Notes under the pieces: model-generated
What the model was told of the DNA's origin: nothing
The model's database searches: none
Seen by the model: only the letters and a program-made list of their open reading frames with translations
Program-made: the position numbers and the translations under genes
NCBI GenBank assembly: GCA_964589825.1
Contig: CAZPUS010000001.1
Span: 1 to 64,000, forward strand
Source of the DNA: CAZPUS01 sp964589825
Lineage (GTDB): Bacteria > Fibrobacterota > Chitinivibrionia > Chitinivibrionales > WJKA01
DNA length: 64,000 nt
Direction: 5' to 3'
Shown: positions 35,587-44,590 of the stretch, piece after piece
Layout of the letters: each line of letters opens with the position of its first letter
How positions within the stretch are numbered: the first letter of the stretch is position 1

Positions 35587-37257
35587 ATGGAGATAAAAGA
35601 GTATCTTACAACTGCATTGTTGCGGGCCGTACAGAAATGCTTCCCCGACATCGACATCAGCACAGACGACATTGTCATTGAACAGCCGCGCAATCCGTCG
35701 CACGGCGATCTCGCCTCTCCCGTGGCGATGATGTTGGCTAAAAAGCTTCGCCGTCGTCCGGACGAAATCGCCCGCGAAGTCATGCAGGAATTCGAATGGG
35801 ATTCCACAATGATAGAACCCGATCCGGAGCTGAACCGAACGATTGTCTCGGGTTTTATCAATATATCCCTGAGTACCGCCTTTCTTCATTCTATGCTGCT
35901 GCACATTGTACGCGATCCCGCAACATTCGGCAAAGACATCGTCAAAAATCCGTCTAAAATACTTGTCGAATTCGTAAGTGCCAACCCTACCGGCCCCATG
36001 GTGGTCGTCAATGCACGTGCTGCAGCCATAGGCGATGCGATTTCACGAATATACTCCTACATCGGGCACGATGTAACCAGAGAGTATTACGTTAACGACT
36101 ACGGATCCCAGATTAATCTCCTCGGTAAGTCAATAGCGTATGTAATACTCAGCGAACGAGGTATCACCTATCCCCGACCGGAAAACGGATACGCCGGTGA
36201 GTATATACACTCGCTTGCACACCGGATCCGCAGCGAACATCCCGACATCGATACCCTTGATCCTTCCGAAGTAGAGCAGCTCTGTGCCCGCGAGGGACTT
36301 GAAAAAAATTTGGCCGGCCAGAAAAGAACGCTGGAAAAGTACGGGGTGAACTACGAAAACTGGTTTCACGAACATACGCTCCATGAAGACGGCTACCCGG
36401 GGCGTGTTCTCGACATGCTGAAACACAAGGGGCTGGTCTATCATGCAGACAGCGCTGTCTGGTTTCGTGCTATCGAATTCGGAGATGAAAAAGACCGTGT
36501 CCTGATCCGCAGTGACGGCTCACCGACCTATTTTCTCGCAGACCTCGCCTATCATCATTACAAGGCTCAGCGCGGATTTAATGAATGTATCACTTTCTGG
36601 GGCCCCGATCACCATGGATACCTGCCCCGTCTTGAAGCTGCTGTGCGTGCGCTCATTCCGGAAAAAACCTCTTTTTACAATTTTATTATCCAGCAGGTAA
36701 GTCTTATTCGTGACGGTAAACCCTTCAGGATGTCAAAACGCAAGGGAGATTTTATTACAATCGAAGACCTTGTCTCCGAAGTCGGTGTGGATGCGGCCCG
36801 ATACTTCTTTTTGCGAAGAAAACTCTCCTCTCATTTTGACTTCGATCTGGACCTCGCCTGTAAGCGTTCTGAAGAAAACCCCGTATATTATGTACAATAT
36901 GCGCATGCACGCACCTGCAATGTACTGCGCCATGCGGAATCGTACGGCCATTCAGCCGGAGATACGCGTAAAGCCAACCCCGCGATTCTTGACAAACCAG
37001 AAGAATCGCAAATACTCAAATCAATGACTAGGTATCCTGACGTCCTGTATAAATCGGCAACACAGGTTGAACCGCATCGACTCACCTCATTTATTGAGGA
37101 TCTTGCGGCCCAATACCATCAGTTTTACCAGAAACATCGTATTGTGACAGAGGATATCGCCTTGACCAGAAGCAGGCTGCTTCTTACGACGGGGGTACGC
37201 AATCTGCTGCAAAATGCCCTCGATCTTCTCGGGGTCGGTGCACCCCAAAAAATGTAA
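35587..37257 (+). CDS. argS: Arginyl-tRNA synthetase, class I, with altered HIGH motif
   Basis: A 556-residue enzyme that charges tRNA-Arg. The N-terminal Add-1 domain (about residues 1-115) with QPRNPSHGDLASPVAMM is followed by the catalytic core. Where most class I enzymes have HIGH, this reads SANPTGPMVVVNARAAAIGD, residues 130-149; the two His positions are Val139 and Asn142. The KMSKS counterpart is FRMSKRKGDF near residue 382. The tail with YVQYAHARTCNVLRHAE and the DALR anticodon domain (LTSFIEDLAAQYHQFYQKHR) is complete. It is the only argS in the window, so it is likely functional; the HIGH change may be a lineage trait. Confidence 0.94.
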   Translation: MEIKEYLTTALLRAVQKCFPDIDISTDDIVIEQPRNPSHGDLASPVAMMLAKKLRRRPDEIAREVMQEFEWDSTMIEPDPELNRTIVSGFINISLSTAFLHSMLLHIVRDPATFGKDIVKNPSKILVEFVSANPTGPMVVVNARAAAIGDAISRIYSYIGHDVTREYYVNDYGSQINLLGKSIAYVILSERGITYPRPENGYAGEYIHSLAHRIRSEHPDIDTLDPSEVEQLCAREGLEKNLAGQKRTLEKYGVNYENWFHEHTLHEDGYPGRVLDMLKHKGLVYHADSAVWFRAIEFGDEKDRVLIRSDGSPTYFLADLAYHHYKAQRGFNECITFWGPDHHGYLPRLEAAVRALIPEKTSFYNFIIQQVSLIRDGKPFRMSKRKGDFITIEDLVSEVGVDAARYFFLRRKLSSHFDFDLDLACKRSEENPVYYVQYAHARTCNVLRHAESYGHSAGDTRKANPAILDKPEESQILKSMTRYPDVLYKSATQVEPHRLTSFIEDLAAQYHQFYQKHRIVTEDIALTRSRLLLTTGVRNLLQNALDLLGVGAPQKM

Positions 37258-37345
37258 CTGGCACTAAACGATATGCAGGTATACAATTACTCCGTTTATG
37301 GTGTAATTCCATTCATAACGTACCTCGAACATGTGAGTTCTCTGC

Positions 37346-38161
37346 ATGGACCAGAAAATATTTGCGTTTGATCTTGACGGAACACTGCTCGATTCCCAAA
37401 AAAACATCAGCCCGGCAAATCTGCATGCGCTCGAAGAGATGTCCGAGCAGGGCCACCTCGTATGCCTCGCATCCGGACGCCTGATTACCAGTGTGCATCA
37501 GTACTACAGCCCGAGATTCGATCCCGCCTACATTACTCTGAACGGATCGGCTATCTATACACGGGAATCGGAGGGCCGCAGGCTCATTTCTTCCGCCCGC
37601 ATCGATGCTAAATACGCAGATTATCTCATCGATTATTCTACTGATAAAGATTTTGTCCTGAACTACTATATCAACGATCAGCTCTATGCGATCAAAAACA
37701 ATATCACCAGTCCCTGGATTGACTATTACTATCAGCAGACCGCCACACCGTATGAGTTCATCTCATCGTTTGGGGACTTCTACGGCTCGAGTCCGTTCAA
37801 GGTTATCATGGTCGGTGACGACAAACGACTTGATGACGAAGAAACTCTTTTTCGCAGCAAGTGGGATGGAGACAGTGTCTATATCGTACGCACATGTCCA
37901 TACTACCTCGAATTCCTGAATCCGGAGGGGAATAAATCCCGCGGTCTCTCGGCACTTGCAAACGCGTATGACATCCCTCTGGATAATGTCTGTGCATTTG
38001 GTGATGCGGATAACGATATTCCATTGCTTTCCCGGGCCGGATACGGCATTGCCGTACAAAATGCAACACCGCATACCAAAGAAGTCGCGGATCACGTCTC
38101 CCCCTGGTCCAACGATGAAGACGCAATTGCACGTGAATGGGAAATACTATCGCAGCAGTAA
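37346..38161 (+). CDS. Cof-type HAD-superfamily hydrolase
   Basis: A 271-residue phosphatase. Motif I is FAFDLDGTLLDSQ with the two Asp, motif II is ASGRLIT-like near residue 43, and motif III/IV is KSRGLSALANAYDIP with VCAFGDADNDIPLL near residue 215. The C2B cap between residues 85 and 185 is the Cof type. Such enzymes dephosphorylate sugar phosphates, FMN or PLP, so the substrate cannot be named. ATG at 37346 has GTGAG 10 bases upstream. It stands alone between argS and the FAD oxidoreductase, with the same direction. Confidence 0.9.
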   Translation: MDQKIFAFDLDGTLLDSQKNISPANLHALEEMSEQGHLVCLASGRLITSVHQYYSPRFDPAYITLNGSAIYTRESEGRRLISSARIDAKYADYLIDYSTDKDFVLNYYINDQLYAIKNNITSPWIDYYYQQTATPYEFISSFGDFYGSSPFKVIMVGDDKRLDDEETLFRSKWDGDSVYIVRTCPYYLEFLNPEGNKSRGLSALANAYDIPLDNVCAFGDADNDIPLLSRAGYGIAVQNATPHTKEVADHVSPWSNDEDAIAREWEILSQQ

Positions 38162-38322
38162 TGGTTCTTTTTTTGTATCTTTTGCAGAAATATGCGCAAT
38201 GAAATACGATGGCCGGCAAATCCGGGCCTTGCGGAAATTGGATAACACGTAATGTTGCTACACCTAAATTGTATTGGGTAACTGCTTTTTTTTAAAATCT
38301 TACACAAGGAGATTTTTGCGTA

Positions 38323-40065
38323 ATGAGACCCCAGATACCCCGGAAGACGCTTACAGTTGATTTTTGTGTAATCGGTGGCGGACTTGCCGGTATGTGTGCC
38401 GCAATTGCGGCAGCAAGGAGAGGGTGCAAAGTTACACTCGTGCATGACAGGCCTGTTTTGGGAGGCAATGCCTCTTCCGAGATACGAATGTGGGTATGCG
38501 GTGCACATGGCGACTATATGCGGGAAACAGGTATAATCGAAGAGATCGAACTCGAAAACACCTACCGCAACCCCTGGAAAAACTACTCAATCTGGGATTC
38601 GGTGCTGTATGAAAAAGTTCGGTTCGAGCCGAATATCACCCTTCTTCTCAACTGCACCTGCAACGATGCAGTGGTCAACGACAATCGAATCGAGTATATA
38701 AAGGCATGGCAGTTGACAACCCAGACCTGGTACAACATTTATGCATCCCAGTTTGCCGACTGTTCCGGAGACAGCATTCTCATTCCACTCACCGGTGCCG
38801 AATACCGGTGGGGGCGTGAAAGCCGAAAGGAATTCAATGAATCTCTCGAACCCGAGCAGGCGGACGAAAAGGTGATGGGAATGTCGTGTCTTATTCAGGC
38901 ACGTGAAACCAATAGCGCACAGCCATTTACTCCTCCCTCATGGGCATACACCTATCCTGATGCGGATTCTTTGCCTTACAGAGGCTGTGATGTCAGAAAA
39001 AGCAACTTCTGGTGGATCGAACTCGGAGGAGACCGCGATACCATCCACGATACGGAAGCAATCAGGGATGAGCTGCTGAAAACCGCATTCGGTGTATGGG
39101 ATCACATCAAAAACCACAGTGATAATAATGCTCAAAACTGGATCCTTGACTGGATTGGCTTCCTTCCCGGTAAAAGGGAAAGCAGGCGGTATGTAGGCGA
39201 TCATATTATTACTCAGAACCATGTCGAAGCCGCACAACCTTTCTCCGACACTGTGGCCTATGCGGGATGGTCAATGGATGACCATCATCCCCTCGGCGTG
39301 CTGCATAAGGGCGAGCCGACACAATACCACCCTGCTCCCAGCCCCTGGTTCATCCCCCTTCGAAGCCTCTATTCAAAAAACATCGAAAATCTTTTCTGCG
39401 CCGGCCGAAATATCAGCTCAACACACATTGCGCTGGCATCGAGCCGGGTAATGCGTACCTGTGCCATTATTGGTCAGGCAGTGGGAACCGCTGCCCATAT
39501 CGCTATCAGACACACATGCTCACCCCGTACGGTTGCATCGTCTCACATCGAAGAAGTTCAGCAGAATCTCCTTTATGACGATGCATGGCTCCCCTGTATC
39601 CGCAGAAAAACATCATCGCTGACCGAAAGTGCACAAATCTCCAGCTCTCATCCTGACGCAGAGATACTGCGAAACGGCATCGACAGACCGACGACGCTGA
39701 ACGCTCACCGATGGGAATCACAGCCCGGTGCATGGGTCGCGTATGAATGGGATACAACCGAACACGTCACCGAAGTAAGGCTTGTTTTTGACAGTGAACT
39801 ACGTTCCGATTTCAAAAAAATGAGACAACGTGCGCAATATCCCCTTGATCAGCAACCCGCCAGTGTTGAAACCTCCCTTGTAAAAGCATTTCGCGTTGAA
39901 ACTGTCGATGAGAATGAAAATTGCTCCCTGCTGCATGAAGAAACAAATAACTACCAGCGGATGGCCAAAATTGCTGTCAATCGCCCCTGTAAAAAAGTCC
40001 GGGTCACTTGTAACGAAACATGGGGTGATCATGCGGTTAAGCTCTTTTCCTTTGATGTCGTGTAG
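38323..40065 (+). CDS. FAD-dependent oxidoreductase with C-terminal jelly-roll domain
   Basis: A 580-residue flavoprotein. The N-terminal dinucleotide fold is CVIGGGLAGMCAAIAAARRG, followed by RPVLGGNASSEIRMWVCGAH, characteristic of the FAD_oxidored group. A second FAD block, NLFCAGRNISSTHIALASSR, is near residue 370. The last 140 residues form a beta-rich domain like those joined to glycosidases (AYEWDTTEHVTEVRLVFDSE). No signal peptide, so cytoplasmic. AAGGAG is 11 bases upstream of ATG. Proteins of this type sit in sugar-utilisation clusters and oxidise carbohydrates; the substrate is unknown. The next gene is a PHP hydrolase, after a terminator-like hairpin and a decayed stretch. Confidence 0.82.
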   Translation: MRPQIPRKTLTVDFCVIGGGLAGMCAAIAAARRGCKVTLVHDRPVLGGNASSEIRMWVCGAHGDYMRETGIIEEIELENTYRNPWKNYSIWDSVLYEKVRFEPNITLLLNCTCNDAVVNDNRIEYIKAWQLTTQTWYNIYASQFADCSGDSILIPLTGAEYRWGRESRKEFNESLEPEQADEKVMGMSCLIQARETNSAQPFTPPSWAYTYPDADSLPYRGCDVRKSNFWWIELGGDRDTIHDTEAIRDELLKTAFGVWDHIKNHSDNNAQNWILDWIGFLPGKRESRRYVGDHIITQNHVEAAQPFSDTVAYAGWSMDDHHPLGVLHKGEPTQYHPAPSPWFIPLRSLYSKNIENLFCAGRNISSTHIALASSRVMRTCAIIGQAVGTAAHIAIRHTCSPRTVASSHIEEVQQNLLYDDAWLPCIRRKTSSLTESAQISSSHPDAEILRNGIDRPTTLNAHRWESQPGAWVAYEWDTTEHVTEVRLVFDSELRSDFKKMRQRAQYPLDQQPASVETSLVKAFRVETVDENENCSLLHEETNNYQRMAKIAVNRPCKKVRVTCNETWGDHAVKLFSFDVV

Positions 40066-40080
40066 CTGCAGCGTGTAGCC

Positions 40081-40107
40081 AATACCCCTGATGTGGGGGG
40101 GGGTATT
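40081..40107 (+). terminator. Terminator-like hairpin after the FAD oxidoreductase
   Basis: AATACCCC (40081-40088) and GGGGTATT (40100-40107) form an 8-bp stem 15 bp after the stop. There is no T-run, so termination is uncertain. Confidence 0.35.
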
Positions 40108-40220
40108 CGTGAGCGACCATCCCGTTTTTGCTTATTACATGCCTCGTTGCGTATGCATCTGCACGGCATCGAAATAGCTAGTGCATATGAATCGAACTCG
40201 CTGGTGTATTCTTGTTTTGT

Positions 40221-40238
40221 ACCTGAATTGAGCGGTTG
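40221..40238 (+). repeat. One end of the MITE-like repeat family
   Basis: ACCTGAATTGAGCGGTTG matches the terminal inverted repeat of the copies at 12655 and 51462. The interior that follows (AATAACACAATCACCC) is unlike the other copies, and no opposite end was found within 300 bp. It may be the left edge of a different, larger element of the same family that has been truncated. Confidence 0.6.
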
Positions 40239-40322
40239 TAATAACACAATCACCCACGAATTTCCACACAACTCTTACGTCTTAGTGATGCGTGTCGAAA
40301 AAATTAACGAAAGATGGTATGA

Positions 40323-40490
40323 ATTCATCGCTGCAAAGACTTTCCCACTACCACCCAATTGCTTCGTTATTCGCTCCGGTATCTGCCCCCCGACACCGCA
40401 CGTAACATCAGAAAGGATATCGAACAGTGGCGTATAGAATATAAAGAATATGACTGGAGTCTTAACGCACAGCCAACCGCAAGGCAATAA
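40323..40490 (+). pseudogene. Coding-like remnant, family unknown
   Basis: This frame has no start codon and ends at TAA (40488-40490). It reads RKDIEQWRIEYKEYDWSLNA after TTTQLLRYSLRYLPPDTARN, with normal codon composition. The adjacent frame (40288-40350) reads VEKINERWYEFIAAKTF and shifts to this one near 40350, so a single frameshift would join the two. It starts about 85 bp inside the repeat end at 40221, so it could be a transposase remnant; I recognise no family, and it could also be a decayed host gene. Confidence 0.25.
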
Positions 40491-40493
40491 CGA

Positions 40494-42077
40494 ATGGATC
40501 CATTGCTCCCATTGCTCTTTATGTATGCAGAAACGCATACCCGCACCATCGCGGGTCTGCCCGGCCCCCTTTTTGCACGAATGCCCGAAATTCTTTTTGA
40601 TGCACCCCGTCGTTGTGCACCAGGCAGGGACCTGCCCATTGTGCTTCTGTTACATCATGTCAACCGTTTTCCAGTCACCTGCATTTGTGTTGATGTTGCA
40701 CTTACTCAACACGGCTGTGCACCGTTACAATACCGGTTTTGCGCCCCGGAAAACCACCGGATGCAGTGCAGCAATAGTACGCTAACCGCCTATATTTTTA
40801 CTATTCCCCGCCATGATTTACCGTCAGGAACGATATACATTACCGCAGTCGCCCGTATACGCCGGAAAAAAAAAGAACGGCTCGTAATCAACAACAACAT
40901 TCGTATGCAACCTCCCCGCGGGCTTGAGTGCTATGTCGCTGATGACGATTTACCCGGCGCTTGCCGCTGCAGCTACGGGGATATGCATATCCACACAGAC
41001 TATTCTGCCGATACACACAGCTTCGGTGTTCCCGTGGAGATCGTCGATGCAATGGCATATGCATTCGGACTCGATACAGCCGCACTCACCGATCACTCTT
41101 ACTCACTGTCGGAATCTGACTGGCGGACTCAAAAAAAGGAAATAAACTCACCCACGCTTCGGACTGTCGTCGTACAGGGCCAAGAAGTCTCCTGTATCAA
41201 CAATCGAAACCGCATAGTCCATGTATGCAGCTATGGGACCGGTGCACTGGTTTCCGGGTGCAGCGACGCGTTCATGGCCGCTTCCCGACATCCCGGGGAA
41301 ACCATACAAAAAGTATGCACACAAATTAAAAAAAAACGCGGCTGCTGTTTTGCCGCACATCCCGGTGCAAAGATCTCCTGGCCGCACTTTGTTTTTCTTA
41401 ACAGGGGTAAATGGGATAATAACGACATTTACGAGCCACTGGACGGCCTTCAGGCAGTGTCCGGATCGTTCGGCAATTCCTGGCTTCGAGCCAAGTCCCT
41501 GTGGATTAGAGCCCTGTTGCGGGGGATGCGTCTTTGTCTCATAGCGGGTAACGATACCAGAGGTGATTTTAACGGACTCAGTATCGCCGGCCCGTTACTG
41601 TGCGCAGTACGGGAATATCCAAATCAGTTTTTCGGTGCTACCCGCACAGGACTGTACATTACGGATAATACCCGTGACTCGATGCTGCAGGCCTTGATGC
41701 AGGGTGCATCATTCATTACAAACGGCCCGTATCTGGCCTTATGCACCGACTCCCGAACTTGCTCCAGCTGTGTTTCAAATCAACACATCTCGCGAACACA
41801 GGCATACAGTACATTCGTGCATGTGCTTAGCACCCCGGAATACGGAAGAATTGCACGCATCACGCTCATGTGCGGTGATTATGATACCGGTCGAGAAATT
41901 ACGCTGATCGACAAAAAAGTAACACATACTCTATACGCTATGCAATTGGTTCGCGATCCGGACGTACCTCTTCCCACACGTGGCTATTTACGGGCCGAAG
42001 TGACCAGCATCGACCCCGAATGTCAATCCGACGCCCCTCGTTATGCGTATACAAGCCCCTGCTACTTTTCGGATTAG
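40494..42077 (+). CDS. PHP-domain metallohydrolase (CehA/McbA-like) with N-terminal beta domain
   Basis: A 527-residue protein. Residues about 1-150 look like a beta-sandwich of unknown family. The PHP domain then begins YGDMHIHTDYSADTHSFG, with the metal-binding HxH, and goes on to TAALTDHSYSLSESDW, VVVQGQEVSC and FAAHPGAKI, then GNDTRGDF near residue 360. This order of His and Asp ligands is that of CehA/McbA-type metal-dependent hydrolases. A C-terminal beta domain (about residues 420-527) follows. The first Met has no obvious ribosome binding site; later in-frame starts would lose the N-terminal domain. Pairing with the FAD oxidoreductase suggests a common carbohydrate-related pathway. 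Confidence 0.75.
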   Translation: MDPLLPLLFMYAETHTRTIAGLPGPLFARMPEILFDAPRRCAPGRDLPIVLLLHHVNRFPVTCICVDVALTQHGCAPLQYRFCAPENHRMQCSNSTLTAYIFTIPRHDLPSGTIYITAVARIRRKKKERLVINNNIRMQPPRGLECYVADDDLPGACRCSYGDMHIHTDYSADTHSFGVPVEIVDAMAYAFGLDTAALTDHSYSLSESDWRTQKKEINSPTLRTVVVQGQEVSCINNRNRIVHVCSYGTGALVSGCSDAFMAASRHPGETIQKVCTQIKKKRGCCFAAHPGAKISWPHFVFLNRGKWDNNDIYEPLDGLQAVSGSFGNSWLRAKSLWIRALLRGMRLCLIAGNDTRGDFNGLSIAGPLLCAVREYPNQFFGATRTGLYITDNTRDSMLQALMQGASFITNGPYLALCTDSRTCSSCVSNQHISRTQAYSTFVHVLSTPEYGRIARITLMCGDYDTGREITLIDKKVTHTLYAMQLVRDPDVPLPTRGYLRAEVTSIDPECQSDAPRYAYTSPCYFSD

Positions 42078-42108
42078 GTCTTCGTCTTTGTGGAAATGCC
42101 GACCCTAT

Positions 42109-44202
42109 TCATGCAATCTTTTTGAACCTTTTGAGATAAATAGCCTTCTGGATCTCCAGATCCAGACGGTTTTTGTTGTACGGCTTGATAAACCAACGCT
42201 GTATATTCAGCTTTTTAACCGCTTTTTTATCCGCGGCATAACCTGAAACCACAATAACGATCAAATCCGGTTCAATTTTTCGCAGTGATTTGATTACATC
42301 TTCCGGCGACTCGTCTTCGAGCTTCCAGTCCATAATAAGGACCTCACACTTATTACCCTCCTTTTTCATTTCCTCACGCGCCTGTTTCCCGTTTTGCGCT
42401 TCGACGCAGGCATATCCGAATTTTTTAATGAACGTTTTGAGAATCTCACGTACTTTTGAGTCATCATCCAGAAGTAATATCTCGGCATACTGGCGGTTTT
42501 GTACCACCTTTCGAGTATCCACTTCGGAATGCGGGCGCTCGCATGCAGGGAATTCTATCTTGAACGTGGTCCCCTCACCATCACTGTGATCGACCCATAT
42601 CTGCGAGTTGTGCTGGCTGAGGATCCGCTTGACAAGCGCAAGCCCCAGCCCTGTTCCCTTTCCCGCCTTTTTCGTGGAGAAAAACGGCTCGAATATGTTG
42701 TCTATGGAATCGGCGGGAATTCCCGACCCCGTATCCGAAATACTTACGACGACCGCGTCGGCTCCCTCCCTGTGTTCTCTGGAAACATCTATGGATATCC
42801 TTCCGCCGTCGGGCATTGCATCCTTGGCGTTCTTTATCATATTCTGAAATATCTGTTTGAGATGGTGTTCGTCAGCTTCTATATATAAATTATCACGGGC
42901 TACCGAGACATCGATCGCGATATTATCACCGAGCTGTCGCCGTAAATGTTGTGTTGTTTCTTCAAGAAATTCCTTTATGTTAATGCTTTCCAGCTGCAAA
43001 GCCTGTTCTTCCCGGCCGAATGCGAGCAACTCCGAAATTAAAAAGCGGGCATCGGCAAGCGACTGTGTAATAGAATCCATGGCCGTGTTAACCCCGGGAT
43101 CATCCGTCTGCTGTTTTACCCCTTTGATCTCCTCGTCGACCCGCTGCAACACGTTATTGAAATCGTGTGCCATACCGCTGGCGAGCAAGGCGAGTGATTC
43201 CATTTTCTGGTAATTGTAATAACGCTTCGAGACCTCTTCTCTTTTATTGATCGCAATATTCCTGTCAGTTACATCCTTAATTATTCCCCTCCATACTTTT
43301 TGCACGTCTTCTTCATCCCTGGATCCGGCAATATTGCATTCCACCATTTTGCTGTTCCCGTTTATGTCTTTTACTTCAAAAGATTTATGACATCCTCTGG
43401 TGGAAAGCACCAGCTGAGAGGGAGTAACCATGAAATCTGAGAGCTTTTTGCCCGTAAGCTCGTGCACCGGGCATCCGAAAATTTGCGCAGCCGCTCCATT
43501 GGTCCAGATAATTTTCCCCTGCGAATCGAGTGAAAAAATCATCTCGGGAAGCGATTCTACCAATTTGCCGAAATTAATTCTGGAAAAATCGAGCTGGCGT
43601 GAATTCCATGCCCCGAGATATGCAATACACATACTGCACAACGAAACAAGAAACAACATTCCGGCGATTACACCAACCTGCAAAAGCGATAATTGATTGT
43701 GTATCTCACGCGTCCATTCAATAATTCTGTATACTGCAGCAACTTCAATAATCGCCACTACACAACCGAATACACATACACGCATGTTATGATAAAGAGG
43801 CAGCAGCGCCAGAACGACCGCATATAACAACATAAGCGAGCCGGATAAAAATGGTGCCCTTGAAGGATATAAAAAGGAGAGCAGCAGTGCGGATACCATC
43901 GTAATATCCGCAACGGTTAGCAAATACACATTAACCGGAGCGGGCTGTTGATTGCAGCGCTCGCTTTCACGCAGCGAAACAGCGACTACCGCTATCGAAA
44001 AAAGGGATATTGCAATTTGTGTCACCAGTATCTGCCAGCACCCCAGCCCCGATAAAAAAAGTGTGAGAAAAAGAACGACGGCAAATATTATAAGACCGCC
44101 TCTGACAATCAGGCTCCAGTGATAACAGATATTCTCCTTTCTCTCGGAGAAATAACGGGGGAAGTACCGTAATATTGCAGAAGACTCTTTTAATGCACTC
44201 AT
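42109..44202 (-). CDS. Hybrid sensor histidine kinase with PAS and receiver domains
   Basis: A 697-residue membrane kinase. Residues about 30-215 hold five or six transmembrane helices, residues about 225-340 a PAS domain (FSLDSQGKIIWTNGAAAQIF), then HisKA with the phospho-acceptor His in MAHDFNNVL, HATPase with NAKDAMPDGG, GSGIP, and GTGLGLALVK, and a C-terminal receiver (about residues 575-690) with acidic pair LLDDDSKVR, phospho-Asp in LIMDWKLEDE, and Lys in RWFIKPYNK. There is no output domain, so signal passes to another partner by phosphorelay. The ligand and target are unknown. No response regulator gene lies next to it. Its stop is 31 bp from the PHP gene end (convergent). Confidence 0.93.
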   Translation of the reverse strand: MSALKESSAILRYFPRYFSERKENICYHWSLIVRGGLIIFAVVLFLTLFLSGLGCWQILVTQIAISLFSIAVVAVSLRESERCNQQPAPVNVYLLTVADITMVSALLLSFLYPSRAPFLSGSLMLLYAVVLALLPLYHNMRVCVFGCVVAIIEVAAVYRIIEWTREIHNQLSLLQVGVIAGMLFLVSLCSMCIAYLGAWNSRQLDFSRINFGKLVESLPEMIFSLDSQGKIIWTNGAAAQIFGCPVHELTGKKLSDFMVTPSQLVLSTRGCHKSFEVKDINGNSKMVECNIAGSRDEEDVQKVWRGIIKDVTDRNIAINKREEVSKRYYNYQKMESLALLASGMAHDFNNVLQRVDEEIKGVKQQTDDPGVNTAMDSITQSLADARFLISELLAFGREEQALQLESINIKEFLEETTQHLRRQLGDNIAIDVSVARDNLYIEADEHHLKQIFQNMIKNAKDAMPDGGRISIDVSREHREGADAVVVSISDTGSGIPADSIDNIFEPFFSTKKAGKGTGLGLALVKRILSQHNSQIWVDHSDGEGTTFKIEFPACERPHSEVDTRKVVQNRQYAEILLLDDDSKVREILKTFIKKFGYACVEAQNGKQAREEMKKEGNKCEVLIMDWKLEDESPEDVIKSLRKIEPDLIVIVVSGYAADKKAVKKLNIQRWFIKPYNKNRLDLEIQKAIYLKRFKKIA

Positions 44203-44590
44203 TTATTTGTAATCAGAAAGTTGAGCAGAGTAACGACCTCTGCTTCAGGAATGCCGGTCAGTACAACACTGATTTATTTTTGGTGGGGATGATATTTCAG
44301 CATTGGCAGCGATTCTCACGTTCTTTTTTTAACAAGCGCTGTGTACACTCGCTAATTGAATGCGGTGCTCATGCGTCACTCATATATCTGTAACTATTAA
44401 TATACTTTTACGCGGGGATATTGTGCAATATGCTTCCTTTTTTCAACACTTTTCACCAATGCCGGAGCTGGTCAAATAACCTCCCTGCAGGTAGGCACCG
44501 TTGCTTAAAAGGATTTGCTCAGTGTTATTACCGCGACTATTTATCCAGCACAATTATTACTCTCCACTATACAATACCAGGGACACGCGA
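44203..44590. other. Divergent intergenic region, histidine kinase/M16 peptidase
   Basis: 388 bp with no convincing gene. Hairpins: GCAGAG/CTCTGC around seven bases (44225-44243), in the kinase leader, and ATATTG-TG-CAATAT at about 44420. No consensus promoter was identified for either gene. Confidence 0.3.

Noticed and set aside
40093..40437. 114-aa ORF in the gap after the FAD oxidoreductase
   Set aside because: Only the short VEKINERWYEF stretch is protein-like and it continues in another frame; a normal gene is unlikely, so it is treated as part of the remnant.
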